Below are positions 16,678 through 23,019 of a stretch of DNA of 25,908 nt, piece by piece. The position numbers were made by a program, and so were the translations under genes. The notes beneath the pieces were generated by a model. That model was not told the DNA's origin. It saw nothing but the letters and a program-made list of their open reading frames with translations, and ran no database searches. Source of the stretch: Coprococcus sp. (GTDB taxonomy: Bacteria > Bacillota > Clostridia > Lachnospirales > Lachnospiraceae); NCBI GenBank assembly GCA_016297495.1, contig JAEDGN010000036.1, positions 1 to 25,908 of the forward strand. The letters are read 5' to 3'. Positions within the stretch are counted from its first letter, which is position 1. Each line of letters starts with the position of its first letter.

Positions 16678-17409
16678 TTATTGATTAAAATCCTTAATAA
16701 TATCATGCATCTGTTCCAGAAGAGCATCTACACGGCCGTAAAAGGCCGGAGACTGTTTTTTGCCGGAAAGTTGCCTGCGAATCTGTTTCAGTTCACCAAT
16801 GATAATATCAATATCGTTGATTCCGCGCTTGTCATTCAGCAGGTAATTCATGGCTTTTTGATTCTCATCCTCTGTGATCTTGTCATAGATCACCTGGATA
16901 TTCGGTTTCTCGCCGATGTAGCGGAAGGTAATGTTCGGCGAAGCATGATTCAGCAGAGTCTGAATATAATGGATATCGCCGGTTTCCTTATAGTAACGCC
17001 ATGCGAAAGTCTTGCGCATCGTCTGTGTGCCGATGGATTTTAAGCCGATTTTACTGCCAGTCTGTTTGAAGATGCGGTATGCCTGTTCCCGGGACAGCGG
17101 TTTGTTTGTGCTGGCATACCCGGTTATCAGATATTCATCATCATCCCTGCCTGCTATAAAATCTTCAATGACAGCCTGAAGTTCCGGTTTCAATGGAAAT
17201 ATCCGCTCAATCTGGCGTGTGCCAATGACGGCATGAAGCGCATCCTTATTGCGTACATCCTTCACCCTGAATTGCAGGATATCCTGCAATTGTAAGCCTG
17301 TACCAATTCCGATCTCAAATAATATATAATATTTGTCGTCAACGGCGCGCAATGCCTCCCTAAATTTTTGCAGAGTTTCTTCATCTTTAATCGGAGCAAC
17401 CCAGTTCAT
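16678..17409 (-). CDS. Short tyrosine recombinase-like protein with altered catalytic residues
   Basis: 243 residues, containing essentially only the catalytic domain of phage-integrase-type tyrosine recombinases; the N-terminal arm/core-binding region is missing. The fold is recognisable from GTGLQLQDILQFRVKDV, the MRKTFAWRYYKETGDI segment, LNHASPNITFRYIG and the candidate nucleophile Y164. Conserved R132 and H155 are present. However, the first catalytic Arg (normally in GLR) is Gln at position 40, and the His of the HxxR box is Gln at 129. A helical tail of about 65 residues follows the Tyr. GAGGTG lies 5 bases before the ATG at 17409. No second phage or transposon gene flanks it. It may be a domesticated DNA-binding protein or an inactive remnant; function unknown. 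Confidence 0.85.
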   Translation of the reverse strand: MNWVAPIKDEETLQKFREALRAVDDKYYILFEIGIGTGLQLQDILQFRVKDVRNKDALHAVIGTRQIERIFPLKPELQAVIEDFIAGRDDDEYLITGYASTNKPLSREQAYRIFKQTGSKIGLKSIGTQTMRKTFAWRYYKETGDIHYIQTLLNHASPNITFRYIGEKPNIQVIYDKITEDENQKAMNYLLNDKRGINDIDIIIGELKQIRRQLSGKKQSPAFYGRVDALLEQMHDIIKDFNQ

Positions 17410-17478
17410 ACATTCACCTCACAATAAAACGACAGACGTAGTTAAAAAGGTAGACTATTCACTACATTCTTTAATCAC

Positions 17479-17506
17479 ATTATAACACGCTTCCGTTTTA
17501 AATCAA
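17479..17506 (-). promoter_or_regulatory. Promoter of the recombinase-like gene
   Basis: On the minus strand, TTGATT (17501-17506), a 16-base spacer and TATAAT (17479-17484), with TG one base before the -10. Transcription would start near 17472, about 60 bases before the ATG. A well-formed promoter argues that the gene is expressed. Confidence 0.6.
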
Positions 17507-17543
17507 GAGATTTGTTAAAGTTCGGACATATTCGACAAGGATA

Positions 17544-19082
17544 TTATTCGTTTTTTATGTTATTTTTCATACGTTCATTGCGAAGACGTTCAAAATTGCG
17601 TCGGTGATGCCTGCGTTTCAGGATTCTCCGGAGCCAGACAAAGAAAAGTGTCAGGAGAAAAAAGGCAGCGATAAGGGCCGGTATGACGATCATCTGATGA
17701 TCCATCAGGAAGACAATACAATACTGGATCGGATCATCTGAGAAATCAGCTGTCTGGATGTCTGCGGCTTCCTGATCATTTATAAGCTGAATGAAGGTTG
17801 GAACAGGATCGTCATTGGCATCGCTTCCGGAAACGGCTGCATCCTCCAGTGTATGATTGTCCATATTCGCAATACTGGAATAAAGAGGCTGGCTGCCGGC
17901 TGTTTGTCCATCCTCCTGTGTGTAGATGATGGTGCCGGAATTGCGGAGTGCCGTGCGGTACGGAGCCAGATTGGCGGAACTGTCTGCTGCGTTAAAACTG
18001 CTGGAGAGTGAGGACACAGAGGAATCCTTCGAAATGACGATATCGCCTGTGTGGTCAGATACGCAGCTGACGCTGTTAATATCGAAGCCTTCGAAGGGCA
18101 GTGGTGTCCATGCGGCGGATCGGACCGGAACATCGGTGGGATTAAACCCGGATGTGAGCTTTTTATAATTGTCAAAACAATAATCCAATGCCTGAATGGT
18201 ATCGGGATATATATGACCGTCGGAATTCTCCATGACAACACATACAAGCGTCATACCGTTTTTTTCAGCAAAGGTTACCAGTGTATTTTTAGCTTCCTCC
18301 GTATAGCCGGTTTTGCCGCCGATGCAGGCATTATAATGATAATTTGTATACATCAGCATCCGGTGTTTGTGTCCAAGAACAAAGCCTTCCGGACGAAGAT
18401 TGGTGGATTCTACCGGATATTCATAGGTGCCGGTGATCTTTCTGAAGACAGGATTCTGAATGGCAGCCTGTGCAATCAGGGCCATGTCGTGAGCGGTCGT
18501 GTAGTGATTCCTGTCGTGAAGTCCGTTTGGATTGACAAAATGTGTATTTGTGCAGCCCAGTGCGTCGGCCCGTTCATTCATCAGGTCACAGAAAGCCTGA
18601 ACAGAACCGCTGATATATTTGGCAGCACCATTGCAGACTTCGTTGGCAGAGGACAGCAGGATGGCATGCAGGGCTGCCTCCACACTCAGCTGTTCGCCGT
18701 CCAGAATACCGATATTCATATCGTTATAGTAATTCAGACCTTCCCAGCAATCCTGTGAGAAGGTAATCGTTTCATCCAATGCGGCATTTTCTATGAGAAG
18801 CAGGCCTGTGAGTACCTTGGTGATACTGGCGGGATAATGTTTTTCATCCATGTTTTTATAGTAGAGGATTTCGCCGGTGTCTGCATCCATAACGCAGCAG
18901 GAACTGGAATACAGGATAATATCTTCGGTGGATACCTTATCTGTAGGTAAAATGACGGGAACAGCCTCTGTTTCGGGTTCGGAAGAGGAAGGTTCCGTGG
19001 TTTCGGAGGCATAGGCTGCCCTGACATTCAGAATGCTGCAGATCAGGCAGCAGATAATAAAAAATGAAAAAAATTTTTTCAT
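17544..19082 (-). CDS. D-alanyl-D-alanine carboxypeptidase (DacF/PBP5-type)
   Basis: Serine peptidase that trims the terminal D-Ala from peptidoglycan stem peptides outside the membrane. 512 residues from the ATG at 19082, which has GGAG 7 bases upstream and begins a signal peptide (KKFFSFFIICCLICSILNV). Catalytic motifs are the SxxK box S86-I-T-K89 in YPASITKVLTG, the SxN box S145-A-N147 in LLSSANEVCNG, and K257-T-G259 in IGGKTGYTEEA. A membrane segment near the C-terminus (about 470-490, MIVIPALIAAFFLLTLFFVW) is followed by a very basic tail. This is longer than typical DacF, with a Ser-rich linker of about 150 residues between the peptidase and the anchor. Vegetative PBP5-like or sporulation role cannot be told apart here. 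Confidence 0.9.
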   Translation of the reverse strand: MKKFFSFFIICCLICSILNVRAAYASETTEPSSSEPETEAVPVILPTDKVSTEDIILYSSSCCVMDADTGEILYYKNMDEKHYPASITKVLTGLLLIENAALDETITFSQDCWEGLNYYNDMNIGILDGEQLSVEAALHAILLSSANEVCNGAAKYISGSVQAFCDLMNERADALGCTNTHFVNPNGLHDRNHYTTAHDMALIAQAAIQNPVFRKITGTYEYPVESTNLRPEGFVLGHKHRMLMYTNYHYNACIGGKTGYTEEAKNTLVTFAEKNGMTLVCVVMENSDGHIYPDTIQALDYCFDNYKKLTSGFNPTDVPVRSAAWTPLPFEGFDINSVSCVSDHTGDIVISKDSSVSSLSSSFNAADSSANLAPYRTALRNSGTIIYTQEDGQTAGSQPLYSSIANMDNHTLEDAAVSGSDANDDPVPTFIQLINDQEAADIQTADFSDDPIQYCIVFLMDHQMIVIPALIAAFFLLTLFFVWLRRILKRRHHRRNFERLRNERMKNNIKNE

Positions 19083-19116
19083 AAGCAGACTCCTTGAAAA
19101 TGCTGTATTATAAAAT

Positions 19117-19145
19117 ATACTATAGGATTTTGACATAAATGTCAA
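19117..19145 (-). promoter_or_regulatory. Promoter of the carboxypeptidase gene
   Basis: On the minus strand, TTGACA (19140-19145) is a perfect -35, 17 bases from TAGTAT (19117-19122). The predicted start is near 19110, about 28 bases before the ATG. Confidence 0.55.
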
Positions 19146-19146
19146 A
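19129..19146. promoter_or_regulatory. Palindrome covering the carboxypeptidase -35 box
   Basis: TTTGACAT-AA-ATGTCAAA is a perfect 8-bp inverted repeat with a 2-base centre. It covers the whole -35 of the minus-strand promoter, the position expected for a repressor site. The binding protein is unknown. Confidence 0.4.
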
Positions 19147-19196
19147 TCTCATATTTTGCCAGGTATTTACGTTTCTAATATATCAAAATTACATTA

Positions 19197-19225
19197 TTGA
19201 ATAACAATTTACCATGTGTTACACT
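19197..19225 (+). promoter_or_regulatory. Promoter of the thioesterase gene
   Basis: TTGAAT (19197-19202), 17 bases, TACACT (19220-19225), with TG at 19217-19218 giving an extended -10. Transcription would start near 19232, about 30 bases before the ATG. It is divergent from the carboxypeptidase promoter. Confidence 0.55.
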
Positions 19226-19261
19226 AGTCATTAAGCGAACTTTCTGGAAGGGATTGAAAAA

Positions 19262-19690
19262 ATGGATAAAAAAGAAATAATCGAGAAATATAGAAAGACA
19301 AATGAATCCGATCCATTTGGCAACGATGCGGGAATTGAAATTACGGACGGAGATATCGGTTATTGTAAGGGAGAGATTGTTATTGAGGATCGACATATGA
19401 ATCCTCTCGGAACGGTTCATGGAGGCTGCCTGTACACGTTGGCTGATACGGTTTCGGGATTTGCGGCAGGTTCCTGTGGAAGCGGCGGGCCAACGATGTC
19501 AGGCAATATGTATTTTCTTAGACCGACGATGGGAGTCAGCAAACTGATCTGTGAGGCCAGGGTCATTAAAAATGGCAAAAGAATCCGTGTTGTTGAAGCG
19601 ACCATATATGGGGATAATGGTGCGGAGATAGCCCGGAGTATCATGGAATATATGGATCTGCAGAAAAATCTGATAAAGGCTGAGCAATAA
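19262..19690 (+). CDS. PaaI-family hotdog thioesterase
   Basis: Predicted acyl-CoA thioesterase with a single hotdog fold, 142 residues, normal for the family. The signature helix region is N47-P-L-G-T-V-H53-G-G-C-L-Y-T-L-A-D62, where the Asn/His-Gly-Gly/Asp pattern forms the active site of PaaI-type enzymes. It is followed by a conserved MSGNMYFLRPT segment and the RVVEATIYGDNGAEIARS strand pair. GGAAGGG lies upstream of the ATG at 19262. It has its own promoter, and the ilv promoter begins 28 bases after its stop, so it is likely a single-gene unit. Substrate unknown; a phenylacetyl-CoA role is not supported by any neighbour. Confidence 0.88.
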   Translation: MDKKEIIEKYRKTNESDPFGNDAGIEITDGDIGYCKGEIVIEDRHMNPLGTVHGGCLYTLADTVSGFAAGSCGSGGPTMSGNMYFLRPTMGVSKLICEARVIKNGKRIRVVEATIYGDNGAEIARSIMEYMDLQKNLIKAEQ

Positions 19691-19717
19691 AAAGGTATGT
19701 TAAACAGATGACATTTC

Positions 19718-19746
19718 TTTACACTCACACTGGAATGTGATAAAAT
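19718..19746 (+). promoter_or_regulatory. Promoter of the ilvBN operon with palindrome in its spacer
   Basis: TTTACA (19718-19723), 17 bases, TAAAAT (19741-19746), with TG at 19738-19739 for an extended -10. The spacer is almost filled by TCACA-CTGGAA-TGTGA (19725-19740), a 5-bp inverted repeat placed where a regulator could block or assist polymerase. Transcription would begin near 19753. Confidence 0.55.
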
Positions 19747-19772
19747 GTATTACATTCTACGGTGAAGGGAAG

Positions 19773-19832
19773 ATGCGGCCTGATGGGTGCAGAAGGCCGG
19801 GACAGGAATATCATATATTATTGGGGATATGA
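19773..19832 (+). CDS. Possible leader peptide of the ilv operon
   Basis: A 19-codon frame (MRPDGCRRPGQEYHILLGI) begins about 20 bases after the predicted transcript start with AAGG just upstream. Its last codons are Ile-Leu-Leu-Gly-Ile followed by TGA, the branched-chain codons expected in an attenuation leader. A CGGCCT/AGGCCG hairpin (19776-19799) and a TCATAT/ATATGA hairpin (19811-19832) overlap it. No clear terminator hairpin lies before ilvB, so classical attenuation is not demonstrated. Confidence 0.3.
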   Translation: MRPDGCRRPGQEYHILLGI

Positions 19833-19859
19833 GAAATAGATTGTACAGGAGGTAACAGT

Positions 19860-21482
19860 ATGTTAACGGGAGCACAGGTAATGGTTAAATGCCTGGAAGC
19901 GGAGGGCATCAAGGCTGTGTTTGGTTATCCGGGTGTGGCGATATGTCCGTTTTATGACAGTTTATATGATTCAGGTATTCGGAATATACTGGTTCGTGCA
20001 GAGCAGAACGGCGGTCATATGGCCAGCGGGTATGCGAGGGTGACGAGAAAGCCGGCGGTGTGTGTGGCTACATCGGGACCGGGAGCAACGAACCTGATTA
20101 CAGCTCTGGCAACAGCTTATGCAGACAGTATTCCTCTGATTGCCATTACAGGACAGGTATCCAGCGAACTGCTGGGTAAGGATGTATTTCAGGAGGCGGA
20201 TATAACAGGAGCCGCAGAACCATTTGTAAAATATAGCTACCTTGTGAGAGACGGAAGGGATATTCCGCGTATTTTTAAGGAAGCTTTTCATATTGCGTCT
20301 ACAGGGCGCAGGGGCCCGGTGCTGATTGATGTGCCTCTGGATGTCCAGCAGAAGCTGATCGAGTATGTACCTGTTACGGAGGTGAACATCCGGGGATATA
20401 AGCCGACAGTTAAGGGAAATAGCCTTCAGATGCGTAAGGTTGTGGATGCCCTTGCCCGTGCACGCAAACCGCTGATCTGCGTGGGAGGCGGTGCGATTCT
20501 GGGCAATGGTGAACAGGTAGTGAGGGAGTTCGCTGACAAATTCCATATCCCGGTCGTATCCACCATGATGGGTATTGGTGTGATGCCGAATGAAGATCCG
20601 CTTTATATGGGTATGCTTGGCACGAATGGCAAGCCTCATGCCAATTATGCAGTTCATGAATGTGATGTTCTGATGCTGGTCGGCGCCAGGGTGGCGGATC
20701 GTGCTGTTGTGAAGCCGTACAAGCTGGAGCGCAGAAGTACGACCATTGTACATATTGATGTGGATCCGGCGGAGATCGGCAAGAATCTTGGAACGACAGT
20801 ACCGCTGGTCGGTGATGTGCATGTGATATTTGAGAATCTGCTCAAATTTGATATTCCGGGCGATTATGAAGCCTGGAACGCTGAGTTGGCTGAGAAGAAG
20901 GCAGCCTATGTGGACAGGCGCCATTTCAATCCGGATTTTGTCAATCCATGCCGCTTTGTGCAGACATTGAGCAGCAAGATGGATGAGGATGCCATTTATG
21001 TGGCTGATGTGGGACAGAATCAGCTCTGGTCGGCGGACAATTATGTCATGAAGCATGGCCGGTTCCTGACGACAGGCGGTTTCGGAACGATGGGCTATTC
21101 TATTCCGGCGGCTATCGGTGCAAGAGCTGCGCTTCCTGACAGACAGATAGTAGCCGTCTGCGGTGACGGTTCCTTCCAGATGTCTCTGATGGAACTGGCA
21201 ACCATGCAGCAGTGGAAGCTTCCGATCAAGTTTGTCATTATGCGTAATGGTTATCTGGGACTGGTGCGGGAATATCAGCATCATACCTATCATGACCGCT
21301 ACAGCGGTGTTTCACTGGATGGAAGTCCGGATTTTGAGAAGATAGCAGAAGCCTATGGGCTTCAATATTTCCATCTGGAGAATAACGAACAGATGGAGCA
21401 GAGGATTGATGAATTCCTGGCATGCGATCACGCGGCAATGATGGTGTGTGAGGTTTATTCATTTGATTTGGTAAAGGAGTAG
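19860..21482 (+). CDS. ilvB: Acetolactate synthase large subunit
   Basis: Thiamine-diphosphate enzyme making 2-acetolactate or 2-aceto-2-hydroxybutyrate for valine, leucine and isoleucine. 540 residues, slightly short for the family. Domains in order: N-terminal TPP-PYR domain with VFGYPG, the catalytic Glu48 in VRAEQNGGHMASGYAR and TSGPGATNLITALATAYADSIP; a middle domain with ICVGGGAI and GMLGTNG; and the C-terminal TPP-PP domain with GFGTMGYSIPAAIGA and GDG at 435-437 pairing with N463 in the GDG-N motif. AGGAGGT is 6 bases before the ATG. The catalytic helix reads EQNGGHMASG rather than the commoner EQGAAHAADG. The regulatory subunit gene follows after 4 bases, which supports the biosynthetic form over a catabolic one or another TPP enzyme. 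Confidence 0.92.
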   Translation: MLTGAQVMVKCLEAEGIKAVFGYPGVAICPFYDSLYDSGIRNILVRAEQNGGHMASGYARVTRKPAVCVATSGPGATNLITALATAYADSIPLIAITGQVSSELLGKDVFQEADITGAAEPFVKYSYLVRDGRDIPRIFKEAFHIASTGRRGPVLIDVPLDVQQKLIEYVPVTEVNIRGYKPTVKGNSLQMRKVVDALARARKPLICVGGGAILGNGEQVVREFADKFHIPVVSTMMGIGVMPNEDPLYMGMLGTNGKPHANYAVHECDVLMLVGARVADRAVVKPYKLERRSTTIVHIDVDPAEIGKNLGTTVPLVGDVHVIFENLLKFDIPGDYEAWNAELAEKKAAYVDRRHFNPDFVNPCRFVQTLSSKMDEDAIYVADVGQNQLWSADNYVMKHGRFLTTGGFGTMGYSIPAAIGARAALPDRQIVAVCGDGSFQMSLMELATMQQWKLPIKFVIMRNGYLGLVREYQHHTYHDRYSGVSLDGSPDFEKIAEAYGLQYFHLENNEQMEQRIDEFLACDHAAMMVCEVYSFDLVKE

Positions 21483-21486
21483 GCGG

Positions 21487-21969
21487 ATGAGAGGAATATT
21501 TTCAGTACTGGTAGAAAATAAAGCCGGTGTATTGAGCAAGACCGCCGGATTATTTGCCAGAAGAGGATTCAATATTGACAGTCTCGCTGTAGGTGAGACG
21601 GATGACAGGGGCATTTCCAGCATGACGATCATCTCCACAGGAGATGAGAGGATCATGGAGCAGATCGAGAAGCAGCTGAACAAGAAGATTGATGTCATTA
21701 AGGTACGTCGTTTTGCAGAGAATAAGTGTGTGACGAGAGAGCTCCTGCTGGTGAAGGTGACTTATACCAATGCCACCCGTTCTGATATTATGCAGATCTG
21801 TACGGTTACGGGTGCGCATATTGTGGATCTGTCCCCAAAATCCATGGTCATTGAACTGACAGCCAAGTCAACCAAGATCGACCGTTTTATCAGGCTGATA
21901 CAGCCATTCGGTATTATTGAAATGGCAAGAACCGGTGCGCTGGCTGTGCAGCGGGATTCCAACGAATAG
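21487..21969 (+). CDS. ilvN: Acetolactate synthase small (regulatory) subunit
   Basis: 160-residue regulatory partner of IlvB that confers valine feedback control and raises activity. The N-terminal ACT domain (about 1-75) is clear: FSVLVENKAGVLSKTAGLFARRGFNIDSLAVG, then SMTIIS and the IEKQLNKKIDVIKV strand-helix. The C-terminal domain has RELLLVKV, VDLSPKSMVIELT and IDRFIRLIQPFGIIEMARTG, all standard. The start is 4 bases after the ilvB stop with GGAG in AAAGGAGTAGGCGG, so both subunits are translated from one message. The symbol ilvH is used equally for this protein. Confidence 0.94.
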   Translation: MRGIFSVLVENKAGVLSKTAGLFARRGFNIDSLAVGETDDRGISSMTIISTGDERIMEQIEKQLNKKIDVIKVRRFAENKCVTRELLLVKVTYTNATRSDIMQICTVTGAHIVDLSPKSMVIELTAKSTKIDRFIRLIQPFGIIEMARTGALAVQRDSNE

Positions 21970-21980
21970 GCAGGTTTTAT

Positions 21981-22682
21981 ATGAGACTCAGAAATGTAAG
22001 AGGTTCCAGGGAGACGATTGCAGCCGATGAATGTGTGCTGCACGATCCGGAGGAACAGCGGGCACAAAAAGGCCGCTGGCATGAGCTTTTTGGCAATGAT
22101 CATCCCATTCATATAGAAGTGGGGATGGGCAAGGGAAAGTTTATTATGACGCTGGCTGAACAGAATCCCGGTATTAATTATATAGGCATAGAAAAATATT
22201 CCAGTGTGCTTGTACGTGCACTGGAGAAATATCATACATGCGGCGGGGATAATATTTTCTTCCTGCGTATGGATGCAGAAGATATCACGGATGTTTTTGC
22301 GGAGAATGAGGTGGACAGGATCTATCTGAATTTTTCGGACCCATGGCCGAAGGACAGACATGCGAAAAGACGTCTGACATCGAAGGAGTACTGGTCCAGA
22401 TATAACCGTATCCTTACGCCGGAGGGGCGCGTGATCTTCAAGACGGATAACAGGGATTTGTTTGATTTCTCTCTGGAACAGGTGGAGGAAGCCGGCTGGC
22501 AGCTGGATAATGTGACCTTTGATCTCCATCACAGTGAATATGTGGCAGGCAATGTGATGACTGAATATGAAGAACGTTTCACTGCAAAAGGCAATCCGAT
22601 CTGCCGCCTGGTGGCAGGACGCGATCCGGAGAGGGCGCTGTACATCGAGGAGAACCGGTCATTCAGAAAGGAAGAACCATAA
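21981..22682 (+). CDS. trmB: tRNA (guanine-N7-)-methyltransferase
   Basis: SAM-dependent enzyme that forms m7G46 in the tRNA variable loop. 233 residues, a usual length. Seen: the SAM-binding loop E46-V-G-M-G-K-G in HIEVGMGKGKF, the acidic EK at 71-72 closing the next strand, the family hallmark NFSDPWPKDRHAKRRL (117 onward, with Asp120), FKTDN near 153-157, and the C-terminal TEYEERF (194-200) that contacts substrate. It starts 11 bases after ilvN, so it is probably on the ilv message although unrelated in pathway. Confidence 0.95.
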   Translation: MRLRNVRGSRETIAADECVLHDPEEQRAQKGRWHELFGNDHPIHIEVGMGKGKFIMTLAEQNPGINYIGIEKYSSVLVRALEKYHTCGGDNIFFLRMDAEDITDVFAENEVDRIYLNFSDPWPKDRHAKRRLTSKEYWSRYNRILTPEGRVIFKTDNRDLFDFSLEQVEEAGWQLDNVTFDLHHSEYVAGNVMTEYEERFTAKGNPICRLVAGRDPERALYIEENRSFRKEEP

Positions 22683-22740
22683 GGGCGGAATTGACATATA
22701 CTGTATGGAGAATGTCGCAGTATTGTAACGGAGGCATGAT

Positions 22741-22899
22741 ATGACATCTGTCAGGCAGCAGCTGTCTGCAAAGATGACGGCTTTTTTATATGATCATCAG
22801 GCAGTACCCAGACAGGGGGAGAAGTTCAGAAAGTCCTATAAGGATGTTGAAAAGAAGATACAATCTATGAGTCCTCCGACGGACAGGAAAAAGACATAA
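22741..22899 (+). CDS. Small hypothetical protein, 52 residues
   Basis: I do not recognise this protein. The frame starts at ATG 22741 with a full GGAGG 6 bases upstream, the best-placed site in this interval, and runs to TAA at 22897-22899. It is soluble-looking and basic, with Gln-rich and Lys-rich helices (SVRQQLSAKM, KSYKDVEKKI) and a Pro-containing charged end (SPPTDRKKT). It begins 58 bases after trmB, so it could be on the same message or its own; TTGACA at 22691-22696 has no acceptable -10 after it. A palindromic repeat follows 27 bases later. Coding status rests on the ribosome site and codon use only. Confidence 0.55.
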   Translation: MTSVRQQLSAKMTAFLYDHQAVPRQGEKFRKSYKDVEKKIQSMSPPTDRKKT

Positions 22900-22926
22900 A
22901 ATCGGAACCCGGAACGGGCAGCAGTT

Positions 22927-22988
22927 CGGGACAGGGGGACGGTTCTGTGTCCCATATTAGAGGGACACAGAACCGTCCCCCTGTCCCG
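22927..22988. repeat. Perfect palindromic repeat element, 27-bp stem
   Basis: Left arm 22927-22953 begins CGGGACAGGGGGACGG and ends TGTGTCCC; right arm 22962-22988 is its exact reverse complement; the loop ATATTAGA is 8 bases. A TTATTAGTTT tract follows, so it may also terminate transcription from the upstream genes. The GGGACAGGGGGACGGTTCTG string is of a kind I recall as dispersed in many bacterial genomes (REP-like). No transposase gene is present here. It lies 31 bases before the rnfC start codon. Confidence 0.75.
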
Positions 22989-23019
22989 TTATTAGTTTAA
23001 CACGATAATTGGTTAAAGT

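Noticed and set aside
16678..17409. Recombinase as evidence for a prophage or genomic island
   Set aside because: No other phage, conjugation or cargo genes adjoin it, no attachment-site repeats were seen, and flanking genes are chromosomal types.
19753..19859. T-box riboswitch ahead of ilvB
   Set aside because: The leader is only about 107 bases and lacks the T-box consensus sequence, the long specifier stem and a terminator/antiterminator pair.
19971..21293. Long open frame (440 codons) on the minus strand across ilvB
   Set aside because: It lies wholly opposite a well-supported acetolactate synthase gene, has no recognisable domain, and is rich in His, Arg, Cys and Ile as expected from reading the antisense of a coding region.
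22691..22720. TTGACA at 22691 as a promoter for the small gene
   Set aside because: No acceptable -10 lies 16-18 bases downstream.
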